Assembly: GCA_030590185.1 (NCBI GenBank)
Contig: JAUUZB010000002.1
Span: 1 to 17,170 of the forward strand
Length of the DNA stretch: 17,170 nucleotides
Source of the DNA: Deltaproteobacteria bacterium
GTDB lineage: Bacteria > Myxococcota > XYA12-FULL-58-9 > JAUUZB01
Direction: 5' to 3'
Under the pieces are notes generated by a model. It was not told the origin of the DNA. It saw only the letters and a program-made list of their open reading frames with translations, and ran no database searches. This document shows, in pieces, positions 7,115 to 14,333 of this stretch (position 1 is its first letter; every line of letters begins with the position of its first letter). A program made the position numbers and the translations under genes.

Positions 7115-8217
7115 TGGGACCGGATCGAACATCGGTTCTGGTGGTGGATGACTCGCCGGTGGTCCGACAGGTGCTGTCCCAGATGTTGGCAGCCGACGCC
7201 GCCTTTGGCGACGTGACCACCGCGCCGAGCGGTGCCCTCGCGATGCGCAAGATCCACAAGCTCGACCCGGACGTCGTCACGTTGGACGTTGAGATGCCTT
7301 ACCAAGATGGCCTCACGACCCTCGAACAGATCATGGCCGAGAGCCCGCGGCCGGTGATCATGGTCAGCGCACACACGCAAGAGGGCGCCTCCAAGACCAT
7401 CCGGGCCCTCGAGCTCGGCGCCGTCGACTTCGTCTCGAAGCCGACCGGCAAGCTCGCGCGCCACATCGCCGCGATCGGCGAGGAGCTCAAGGGCAAGATC
7501 AAGGCGGTCTCCCAACTCAAAAAGAAATGGCAGCGGCGAGCTGCTCGGCGCCCGTCGAAACCGATCACCGCCGGCGGCAGCCGGCCGGATCGAAAGACCA
7601 GCGGCGAGGTCGAGATCGTAGCCATCGGAGCGTCGACGGGGGGCACCGATGCGATCCGCCGGGTACTGACCTCCCTGCCCGCGGATTTCCCGGCCGGGTT
7701 GGTTGTCGTGCAGCACATGCCGGCTGGGTTCACCGCCTCCTTTGCGGCCCGCCTCAACGAGCTTTGCGCCCTGGAGGTCAAGGAAGCGTCGAACAGGGAT
7801 CTGATCAAGCCGGGGCGCGCTCTGCTGGCGCCTGGCCACAGCCACCTGATCGTCAGACGTGAGGAGCTCGGTGCCTTTGTCGAGCTCAGCACCGCGCCTG
7901 AGGTGAGCGGCCACCGCCCATCGGTGGATGTCCTGTTCGAGTCGGTGGCTGAAATCTATGGAGCCAAGGCGGTGGGCGTGCTGCTCACCGGGATGGGGCG
8001 GGACGGTGCCATGGGCATGCGCCAGCTCCACCGACGACGGGCAGTGACCATCGCGCAAAATGCCGAATCCTGCGTCGTGTTCGGCATGCCCAAGGCAGCC
8101 ATCGAGGAGGGCTCCGCCAGCCTCGTGGCGCCATTGTCGCAGATCGGCAGATCCGTGAGGCGCGCCATCGAAGGCACCCTCGAGTCCCAGAAAATCTCGA
8201 CCAGGAGACCAGCATGA
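7114..8217 (+). CDS. cheB: CheB receptor methylesterase/deamidase
   Basis: Phosphorylation-controlled enzyme that removes methyl groups from receptor glutamates, opposing CheR. From ATG 7114 (GTG 7111 is also possible; AGGGG lies just upstream) it has 367 residues. The N-terminal receiver domain (about 6-125) shows VLVVDDSP, phosphoacceptor D58 in DVVTLDVEMP, and SKP with the conserved Lys. A Lys/Arg-rich linker follows. The C-terminal esterase (about 168-360) has the triad S174 (GASTGG), H201 (VVQHMPAGF) and D297 (LLTGMGRDGA), with spacing very close to Salmonella CheB (S164/H190/D286). The segment after the catalytic Asp reads HRRRAVTIAQN, where a Gly/Ala-rich loop is more usual; this is a minor oddity. 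The start shares a base with the cheD stop (TGATG). This is the only clearly canonical receiver domain in the window, so CheB may be the main visible acceptor of phosphate from the split CheA. Confidence 0.97.
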   Translation: MGPDRTSVLVVDDSPVVRQVLSQMLAADAAFGDVTTAPSGALAMRKIHKLDPDVVTLDVEMPYQDGLTTLEQIMAESPRPVIMVSAHTQEGASKTIRALELGAVDFVSKPTGKLARHIAAIGEELKGKIKAVSQLKKKWQRRAARRPSKPITAGGSRPDRKTSGEVEIVAIGASTGGTDAIRRVLTSLPADFPAGLVVVQHMPAGFTASFAARLNELCALEVKEASNRDLIKPGRALLAPGHSHLIVRREELGAFVELSTAPEVSGHRPSVDVLFESVAEIYGAKAVGVLLTGMGRDGAMGMRQLHRRRAVTIAQNAESCVVFGMPKAAIEEGSASLVAPLSQIGRSVRRAIEGTLESQKISTRRPA

Positions 8218-8223
8218 CCAATG

Positions 8224-8229
8224 AAGGAG
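8224..8229 (+). promoter_or_regulatory. Shine-Dalgarno site deciding the first GAF-gene start
   Basis: AAGGAG lies 6 bp before ATG 8236. The earlier in-frame ATG at 8221 would place this motif inside the gene and has only a distant AGGAG (8203-8207), so 8236 is preferred. Confidence 0.55.
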
Positions 8230-8235
8230 ACCAGG

Positions 8236-9111
8236 ATGGCTGACAAGAACAACGTCGCACCTGTCAGAATCACCGAGATGTTCGCCGAGGGCAAACGCTT
8301 CACCGAAGAGGTGATGCAGGAGAACGCTAGGCTGCGGGCGGTGGTCGCCGGCCAACGCAGCGCCATCGCGGAGCTACGCACCACCCAAGATGAGGAGATG
8401 CCGAGGCTCAAGGAACGGGTCGGACTAATGGAGGACGAAAATCGTCTGTTGCGGGAGGAGCTGACCGAGATCAAGAAACAATACGGCACCATCGAGCAGG
8501 AGAACTGGGACTTCTCGGAGCGCTACCTGCACGTCGAGCGACAGAACAACAGCCTGCTGAACCTCTACGTGGCAGCCCAACGCCTCCACTCGACCCTGAT
8601 GTTCCGGGAGGTGCTCCAGGTCGTTCAGGAGCTGGTGGTCAACCTGGTCGGCTCGGAGTCCTTTGAAATCTGCATGTATGACCGCCAGCGTCTGCGGCTG
8701 GTTGTGCTGGCGAGCGTCGGCACCCGGGCTACCGCCGGGGGCGAGGTGGCCTTGGCAGGATCGGTAGCCACGGCGATGGAAACTGGAGCGGTCCAGATCA
8801 TGGAGCCCCCGGCGCTGGAGGTCGATGGCGAGCCATTGATCGCCTGCATTCCATTGCAGCTCGGAGATCACGTCCTGGGGGCGATTCTCATCCGGGAGCT
8901 GCTCAGCCAAAAGAACGGCTTCGAAGGCATCGACCACGAGCTCTTCGAGTTGCTCGGCGAGCGCGCCGCGGCGGCGGTCTGCGCCTCGCATCTCTACTCA
9001 AAGAGCCGCTTGGCGGAGGACGCCGAAGGCTGGTCGACCCTGATCGACGAAATGGCGACCGCCGCGGTCGCCCTCGAGGGCTCCGACGTGGAGCCGATGG
9101 TGATCTGGTGA
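8236..9111 (+). CDS. Coiled-coil GAF-domain protein (first paralogue)
   Basis: A soluble 291-residue protein of unknown specific role. Residues 14-105 are a charged, heptad-like coiled coil that starts with FAEGKRFTEEVMQEN. It is followed by a linker helix VERQNNSLLNLYVAAQRLHS (100-119) and a GAF-type sensory domain (about 120-255) with the segments GEPLIACIPLQLGDHVLGAI and FELLGERAAAAV. A tail of about 35 residues ends MVIW. There is no signal peptide, membrane segment, kinase or receiver, so it could sense a small molecule or act as an array adaptor. It begins 18 bp after the cheB stop and is followed by a clear paralogue, which places it in the chemosensory operon. GAF domains bind cyclic nucleotides, haem, bilins or proteins; nothing here says which. 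An earlier ATG at 8221 is possible but less well supported. Domain call firm; function open. Confidence 0.87.
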   Translation: MADKNNVAPVRITEMFAEGKRFTEEVMQENARLRAVVAGQRSAIAELRTTQDEEMPRLKERVGLMEDENRLLREELTEIKKQYGTIEQENWDFSERYLHVERQNNSLLNLYVAAQRLHSTLMFREVLQVVQELVVNLVGSESFEICMYDRQRLRLVVLASVGTRATAGGEVALAGSVATAMETGAVQIMEPPALEVDGEPLIACIPLQLGDHVLGAILIRELLSQKNGFEGIDHELFELLGERAAAAVCASHLYSKSRLAEDAEGWSTLIDEMATAAVALEGSDVEPMVIW

Positions 9112-9130
9112 ACGGGATTCGGAGGATGAC

Positions 9131-9979
9131 ATGACAAACAATCAAGCGAGCCCTACGGCCGGCAAGGTACACGAGCTCTTCGAAGAAACCCGGCGTTTCA
9201 CCGAGGACCTGCTCGCCGAGAACGAGAAGCTTCGGCTGCTCGTGGCGAGCATCAGAACCGAAAAGCGCGACATCGAGAGTCAGTATGTCCGGGTGGACGT
9301 GCCTCATTTACAGAACAAGGTGAAGCTCCTCGAGGAGGAGGTGGCCGCCCTACGCGACGACAACGAGGAGCTACGGGGTCACTTCAACTCGGTGGAGGAG
9401 GAGAATCGGGAGTTCGCAGATCGTTATGTCCAGGTGGAACGCCAGAATTCGGACCTGGTCAATCTCTACGTGGCCAGCTACCGACTCCACTCAACGTTGG
9501 CCTACGTTGAGGTCGTCGCGATCATCAAGGAGATCGTAATCAATATGATCGGTTCTGAGATGTTCGGCGTCTACGTCATGGACGAACGCGAGCAGCGTCT
9601 GGTATTGATCGCCCATGAGGGGATGGAGGAGACCGCGGCGGAGTCGATCCCGCTCGGCGAGGGCCGGCTGGGTGAGGTGGGACAGAGCGGTGAGCTGTAT
9701 TGTGCTCCGCCGGAAACCGAGCTGCACAACTCCGACGAACCGATCGCCTGCATCCCCCTCAAGGTCGGCGATCAGGTGCTCGGGGTTATCGGCATCTACC
9801 GCCTGTTGCTCCAAAAGGACGGTTTTGCGGCGGTGGACTTCGAGTTGTTCGAGCTGCTCGGCGGCCACGCTGCAACCGCGCTCTATGTTTCGAAGCTCTA
9901 CGGCCTGTCCGAGCGCAAGCGGAGCACGCTGGAGGGTTTCATCGAGCTCCTGCGCACCAACGGGGACGATGACGGCTAG
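9131..9979 (+). CDS. Coiled-coil GAF-domain protein (second paralogue)
   Basis: A 282-residue soluble protein, clearly a duplicate of the product of 8236-9111. Shared blocks include RRFTEDLLAENEKLR (21-35) against KRFTEEVMQENARLR, VERQNSDLVNLYVASYRLHS (102-121), INMIGSEMFGVY, DEPIACIPLKVGDQVLGVIG and a C-terminal FELLGGHAATAL. The N-terminal coiled coil (about 12-105) is strongly charged, and the GAF domain covers about 120-255. The two differ mainly in the middle of the coiled coil, the ligand-pocket half of GAF (residues about 150-200) and the tail, which here ends in an acidic NGDDDG. The start ATG 9131 has GGAGG 5 bp upstream, 19 bp after the first paralogue. The N-terminal coils would allow homo- or heterodimers. 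No catalytic domain is visible. Precise function unknown. Confidence 0.88.
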   Translation: MTNNQASPTAGKVHELFEETRRFTEDLLAENEKLRLLVASIRTEKRDIESQYVRVDVPHLQNKVKLLEEEVAALRDDNEELRGHFNSVEEENREFADRYVQVERQNSDLVNLYVASYRLHSTLAYVEVVAIIKEIVINMIGSEMFGVYVMDEREQRLVLIAHEGMEETAAESIPLGEGRLGEVGQSGELYCAPPETELHNSDEPIACIPLKVGDQVLGVIGIYRLLLQKDGFAAVDFELFELLGGHAATALYVSKLYGLSERKRSTLEGFIELLRTNGDDDG

Positions 9980-10011
9980 GCGCGTTCAGGTGCGCAACCA
10001 AGGAGTGAGGC

Positions 10012-11742
10012 GTGGCGTTTGAGGGTTCACTCGAAGATCTGTCAGCCGTCGATGTGCTGCAGCTTCTGCACGTCTCGAAAAAGACCGGCGTCTTGAAGGT
10101 AGCCGGGCCGCAGGGCGAGGCACGCATCGCGATCAAGGACGGTATGATCGTCGGCTGTCAACACCCGAGCCCCGGGAAGAACGTCGGCCACATCCTGGTC
10201 GGGATGGGGGCGCTCACCCAGACGGCGATTGAGGAGGCGGTGGCGGCTCAACAGGCAGCCGGCGACGCAAAAAAACCATTCATCCAAACCTTGAGCGAGC
10301 TCGGACACATCGAAGAGCAGGTCGGCTGGCAGGCGTTGAAGAAGCTGGTCGAGGCCACCGTTGTCGAGGCGGTGGCCTGGGAGGTAGGGACGTTCACCTT
10401 TGAGATGGTCGACGTACAATCCGGGGACGGTTTCCAGCACTTGCCAGGGGTCGTGGCTGGGGACGTCAATATCGACACCCAAGGCGCCTTGATGGAGGCC
10501 ATGCGCATCCTCGACGAGCGCAACCGCGAGGTCGGTGAGCAACCGCGCGACGCTGGCGAGGTCACCGGCGACGAGAGCGATGCGCCGTCCGTGGCACCAG
10601 AAACGAGCGGGGAGGCGAGCCCGCTGGCCGGTCCGACGCCATCCGACGAGCCGACCGCCCCGGGACCGGCGAGCGACGACGAGCAGGTCGAAGGACCCGG
10701 GGCCGGGGGAGACGAGGAGGGCGACTTGGCATCGCTCATCGGTGACCGGCTCGAGAACCCGGGCGGCCCGGGCATGCGGAGACGGGCGGTGATGTTCTGC
10801 AACGACGGGTTCCTCAAGCTCTCGGCGCGCGCCGCCTGCGTCGAGCAGGGGATCGATCTCATCGCGACCGACGTGGAGCGTGACGTCACGCAACGCCTCG
10901 CCGCCTGGCGGGCTGATGACCGCCTCGCTGCGGTTGTCGTAGACGTGGCGGCCGGCGATGGCGATCCCCGGTGGGCGCGGCGATCCGTGGCGCTGATCCG
11001 CCAGGTCAGGGAGGCCTTTCCCGAGATTCCGATGACGGTGCTCTCGGGTCCGAACCTCGGTCAGTTCACCGAGGCCTTTGGCCTCGGCGCTACCTCGGTG
11101 CTTCCCCGCCCGATGAGCAACGGCGACCGGAGCGCCTACGTACAGGAGATGAAGCAACTGTTCGCCGCGGTCACCGGCTGCCTTCAGGCCACCTTCGCGC
11201 GCCACTCGGCGCTCGAGGAGCGAGTCGTTGAGTCTCAACGGCGCATGGCGGATCTCCGTCAACGCGTGCAGGAGATCCGCAACCCAAACGGGCCGTCAGA
11301 CATCTCCCTGGTGGTCCTACGCTACGTGGCAGACTTCGTGGATCGCTGCGTGCTCTTTCTGGTGCGCAGCCACGACCTGCTCGGCCTCGGTGCATTCGGC
11401 GTCAAGGATACCGACGAGACCCTGTCGCGCATCATCACCAAGCTCAAGATCCCGTTCGGCAATGGCTCGATCCTGGCCGACACGATTCGCCGGGGCGAAT
11501 TTTACCACGGTTCCGGGGAGGACCCGCTGCTCCAAGATCACCTCTACAAGGGCATCGGCGCGCCTGCGAGCCCGGATATCGTCTTGCTGCCCCTCAAGAC
11601 CCGCGAACGCACCGCGGCGCTCATCTATGGCGATTTCGGCGACCGCGAGGCCGAGGCGGTCCAGACCGATGCCCTGGAGATCCTGGCTGACCACGCCGGC
11701 ATGGCCTTTGAGTTGGCGCTTTGGGACAAGCGGGTCGATTGA
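10012..11742 (+). CDS. PATAN (DUF4388) / degenerate receiver / GAF-like protein
   Basis: A 576-residue soluble protein and probably the last gene of the chemosensory operon. Start GTG 10012 has AGGAG 6 bp upstream. It lies 32 bp after the second GAF gene. Residues 1 to about 140 match the PATAN/DUF4388 type: FEGSLEDLSAVDVLQLLHVS, KTGVLKV, ARIAIKDGMIVGC, and a helical segment with GHILVGMGAL. A Pro/Glu/Asp/Gly-rich linker follows (about 175-253). Residues about 255-375 form a receiver-like fold, with VMFCNDGFLKLSARAA at the start, a VVVDV strand and VLPRP at the end. The usual acidic pair is incomplete and the conserved Lys is Arg, so phosphorylation is doubtful. Residues about 428-575 look like a divergent GAF domain (RYVADFVDRCVLFLV, DIVLLPLKTRERTAALIYGD). 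PATAN domains occur in two-component and motility or type-IV-pilus-related regulators. This could be the output or an organising partner of the GAF pair. Domain boundaries are by eye. Confidence 0.82.
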   Translation: MAFEGSLEDLSAVDVLQLLHVSKKTGVLKVAGPQGEARIAIKDGMIVGCQHPSPGKNVGHILVGMGALTQTAIEEAVAAQQAAGDAKKPFIQTLSELGHIEEQVGWQALKKLVEATVVEAVAWEVGTFTFEMVDVQSGDGFQHLPGVVAGDVNIDTQGALMEAMRILDERNREVGEQPRDAGEVTGDESDAPSVAPETSGEASPLAGPTPSDEPTAPGPASDDEQVEGPGAGGDEEGDLASLIGDRLENPGGPGMRRRAVMFCNDGFLKLSARAACVEQGIDLIATDVERDVTQRLAAWRADDRLAAVVVDVAAGDGDPRWARRSVALIRQVREAFPEIPMTVLSGPNLGQFTEAFGLGATSVLPRPMSNGDRSAYVQEMKQLFAAVTGCLQATFARHSALEERVVESQRRMADLRQRVQEIRNPNGPSDISLVVLRYVADFVDRCVLFLVRSHDLLGLGAFGVKDTDETLSRIITKLKIPFGNGSILADTIRRGEFYHGSGEDPLLQDHLYKGIGAPASPDIVLLPLKTRERTAALIYGDFGDREAEAVQTDALEILADHAGMAFELALWDKRVD

Positions 11743-11890
11743 ACACCTGACAGGGTTGAGGAGGGCCCTGGGAGTGGGCTCACGTGCTCGGTACCCTCCC
11801 CGCCCTGGCGCATCCCGGTAACCGACCTTATCTTCCCCCGACCTTTTGCTCACCGCGAGCCTGGGGAGGAGGAGGCAAGGGAGAGCGCCC
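11743..11890 (+). other. Gap between chemosensory operon and desaturase gene
   Basis: The sequence is GC-rich and non-coding by eye. It holds a possible weak GGAGGG/CCCTCC stem with a long loop, but no T tract that would make it an intrinsic terminator. I see no convincing -35/-10 pair. AAGGGAGA at the right end is the ribosome site for the desaturase gene. A promoter for the desaturase may be here but cannot be pointed to. Confidence 0.5.
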
Positions 11891-12964
11891 ATGAAAACGG
11901 AGACGACCCTGAGCGTCAGCGACCCGGTCTTTGACCCGGAGGCCCGCCCCACCCTGTTCGAGCGGCTGGTCGGAGGACTGGTGCGGGACCGACGCGACCT
12001 GCCCTTCGTGCGGCTCAGCCTCTACCTGACCCTCTTGATGGCCCCCATCGTCGCAGTGGTTTTCATTCCGGGCCTGTTTCGCTGGTGGATCGCCCCTGCC
12101 TATCTGATCCCTTACTTCTTCTACCTAGGCCCGGTCATCCTGATGCTCCACAACACGAGCCACCGGCCACTCTACGGCAGCAAGCTGTTCAACAAGCACA
12201 TCCCGTGGGGGGTCGGCATCTGGTTCGGCCTGTCGCCGGAGACCTACTACGTCCATCACCTGGGCATGCACCACGCCGAGGCCAACCTGCCGGATGATCT
12301 CAGCAGCACCATGCGGTACCGGCGCGACAGTTGGATCGACTTTGCGAAATACTACTTCCGTTTCCTTTTCGGCTACCCGTCGATCGTCGCCTATTTCGTG
12401 AGGGCTGGCCGCGCGCGCATGTTGCGGCGCTTCGCGGTCGGTGAGTTGTTTCATTTCGCAGTCACCGCGGCGGCGCTCTACGTCAACTGGCAGGCTGGGC
12501 TGCTGGTCTTCGTGTTCCCCTTGCTGTTCACCCGCTTCATGCTGATGTCCGGCAACTGGGCACAGCACGCCTTTGTCGACCCCGACGACCCGACCAACGA
12601 CTACCGGACGGTCACCACCTTCATCAACAGCCCTTACAACCACAAGTGCTTCAACGACGGCTACCACCTCGGTCACCACCTCAAACCGAGCCGCCACTGG
12701 CTCGAAATGCCGGAGGACTTCCTGGCCAAGCGCGAGGAGCTGATCGCGCAGGATAGCCTGGTGTTCGAGGAGATCGATTACTTCGTGATCTTCTGGCTGC
12801 TCATGTTCAAACGCCATCGCAGCCTGGCGCGACGGGTGGTTCAACTCGACCCCGCGAACCCCCGCTCCGAGGAAGAGCTCGTCGCCCTAATCGACAGCCG
12901 CCTCCAACGCTTCGGCACCGAGCAGCTCGCCCCCTTGAGCAAACGCACCCTGGCCGCCGCCTGA
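11891..12964 (+). CDS. Membrane fatty-acid desaturase family protein
   Basis: A di-iron, integral-membrane enzyme of the fatty-acid desaturase superfamily, which inserts a double bond or hydroxylates acyl chains using O2 and electrons from a ferredoxin or similar donor. The 357-residue product has hydrophobic helices around 40-85 and 185-215 and near 290. The histidine clusters that bind iron are all present: HNTSH (87-91, HX3H), HLGMHH (123-128, HX3HH) and HLGHH (259-263, HX2HH), plus NWAQHAFVD (H226). The start is ATG 11891, with AAGGGAGA 6 bp before it. A TTG at 11846 in the same frame would add 15 residues but lacks support. It stands alone between the chemosensory operon and a convergent acetate block. 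The substrate is unknown, and other superfamily members (ketolases, hydroxylases) cannot be excluded from sequence alone. Confidence 0.9.
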   Translation: MKTETTLSVSDPVFDPEARPTLFERLVGGLVRDRRDLPFVRLSLYLTLLMAPIVAVVFIPGLFRWWIAPAYLIPYFFYLGPVILMLHNTSHRPLYGSKLFNKHIPWGVGIWFGLSPETYYVHHLGMHHAEANLPDDLSSTMRYRRDSWIDFAKYYFRFLFGYPSIVAYFVRAGRARMLRRFAVGELFHFAVTAAALYVNWQAGLLVFVFPLLFTRFMLMSGNWAQHAFVDPDDPTNDYRTVTTFINSPYNHKCFNDGYHLGHHLKPSRHWLEMPEDFLAKREELIAQDSLVFEEIDYFVIFWLLMFKRHRSLARRVVQLDPANPRSEEELVALIDSRLQRFGTEQLAPLSKRTLAAA

Positions 12965-13113
12965 ATCCCCTGGGCGGCCGAGCGTCTACGGCATGGGGGC
13001 TGGCAACGGCCGGGGGCCCGGGTAGTACTTCTCATCTCTCGGGCTGAGCATCATCCGGTTTCTTCTGGGTCTCGGGCTCCAGCACAACGAGCGCCGCAGG
13101 TGAGAGACAACCT
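12965..13113. other. Convergent gap between desaturase gene and ackA
   Basis: This stretch separates two genes that end towards each other, so a bidirectional terminator would be expected. It has GC-rich self-complementary bits such as CCGGGGGCCCGG (about 13010-13022) and a 9-bp direct repeat TCTCGGGCT (13037 and 13070). I see no stem followed by T residues on either strand, so no terminator is called. Confidence 0.45.
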
Positions 13114-14310
13114 CTAGCCCCCCGCCAGCGCAAACGTATCGAGGGCGATCATCCGCTCCTCGTTGGTCGGCACCACCAACACTCGCGCGGTCATCCCGGC
13201 GGCGGTGACGTCGAGCTCCTCACCGATCGCCGATGCGTTCTTCTCCCCGTCCACGGCCAGGCCTATGTGCTCGAGGCCCGCACAGACCTCGGCCCGCAAC
13301 GCCGGGGCGTTCTCCCCGATGCCGGCGGTGAAGATCAGGGCATCGAGGCGACCGAGGACCGCGAGGTAGGCGCCGATGTACTTCTTGAGTCGGTAGCAGA
13401 AGATCTCCAGGGCCAGACCCGCGTCGGCGTCGCCGGCCTCGCGGGCGGCGAGCAGCTCGCGCACGTCATTGCTGGTGCCGGACAGGCCGAGCAGGCCGCT
13501 CTGTTTGTTGAGCAGGCGATCGATGGCGTCCGTATCGAGTCCACCGGCCCGCTCGAGGCGAAAGATGATCGCCGGATCGATATCGCCGCAACGGGTGCCC
13601 ATCACCAGGCCCTCCAGCGGTGTCAGCCCCATGGAGGTATCGATGGAACGACCGCCCGCGATGGCCGCCACCGATGAGCCGTTGCCTAGATGGCAGCTGA
13701 TCAGGTTGACCTCGGCCAACGGCTTGCCCAACATCTCCGCGGCCCGCGCCGCCACGTAGCGGTGGGACGTCCCATGAAAGCCGTACCGCCGGATGCGCTT
13801 GTCGCGGTAGAGCTCCTGGGGGATGGCGTACATGAAGGCGCGGGGCGGCATGGTCTGGTGGAATGCCGTATCGAACACCGCCACCTGCGGCACGTCCGGC
13901 AACAGCTCCATCGCCACGTGGATGCCTTGAAGATTCGGCGGGTTGTGCAGGGGCGCGAGCTCGACGTGGGCCTCGATCGCCTCGATTACCTCGGCGTCGA
14001 TGCGCGCCGTCTCCGTGAAATGCTCGCCGCCGTGGACGACGCGGTGCCCGACGGCACCGATCTCGCCGATCTCCGTGAGGGGCACCGATGGCTCCTCGGT
14101 GAGCAGCTGCATGGCACGGCGCAAGCCAGCGCCGTGGTCCAAGATCGCCTCGGTGTGGACGACGTCCTTACCGGAGGCGTGCTGCTCGATCTTCGCGTCT
14201 GTCTCGCCGATGCGTTGGACCAGCCCCTTTGCCAAAACCTCGGCGCCGGGCATGCCGAAGAGCTGGTACTTGATCGACGAGCTGCCACAGTTCAGGACCA
14301 ATATCTTCAC
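13114..14310 (-). CDS. ackA: Acetate kinase
   Basis: Catalyses acetyl phosphate + ADP to and from acetate + ATP in the cytoplasm, completing the Pta-AckA route. The 398-residue product is full length for the family. It starts at GTG 14310 (KILVLNCGSSSIKYQLF) with GGAGG about 6 bp upstream. Landmarks match Methanosarcina thermophila AckA almost residue for residue: N7, S10 and S12; R90 in GHRVVHGG; D148 in VFDTAF; H179 in RYGFHGTSH; the phosphate loop HLGNGSS (207-213); R240 in MGTRCGDIDP; FTAGIGENA (327-335); and E385 near the end. It lies 23 bp after pta on the same strand, the usual order pta-ackA, so the two are probably co-transcribed. Nothing looks truncated or unusual. Confidence 0.98.
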   Translation of the reverse strand: MKILVLNCGSSSIKYQLFGMPGAEVLAKGLVQRIGETDAKIEQHASGKDVVHTEAILDHGAGLRRAMQLLTEEPSVPLTEIGEIGAVGHRVVHGGEHFTETARIDAEVIEAIEAHVELAPLHNPPNLQGIHVAMELLPDVPQVAVFDTAFHQTMPPRAFMYAIPQELYRDKRIRRYGFHGTSHRYVAARAAEMLGKPLAEVNLISCHLGNGSSVAAIAGGRSIDTSMGLTPLEGLVMGTRCGDIDPAIIFRLERAGGLDTDAIDRLLNKQSGLLGLSGTSNDVRELLAAREAGDADAGLALEIFCYRLKKYIGAYLAVLGRLDALIFTAGIGENAPALRAEVCAGLEHIGLAVDGEKNASAIGEELDVTAAGMTARVLVVPTNEERMIALDTFALAGG

Positions 14311-14333
14311 GGCTCACCTCCCATGGCGTCGGG

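Noticed and set aside
6412..8355. Minus-strand open frame of about 647 codons across cheD and cheB
   Set aside because: It lies antisense to two well-supported enzymes with intact catalytic motifs. The translation is His/Gly/Arg/Asp-rich with no recognisable domain, as expected for an antisense frame in GC-rich DNA.
10042..11262. Minus-strand open frame of about 406 codons opposite the PATAN gene
   Set aside because: The composition is typical of a shadow frame, with no domain signature, while the plus-strand frame has PATAN and GAF-like motifs and a good ribosome site.
11755..11815. Possible rho-independent terminator after the PATAN gene
   Set aside because: Only a 6-bp GGAGGG/CCCTCC stem with a loop of about 30 bases and no following T tract, so not convincing.
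13005..13080. Possible bidirectional terminator or repeat between desaturase gene and ackA
   Set aside because: Only short GC-rich self-complementary bits and a single 9-bp direct repeat, with no T tract on either strand, so likely chance.
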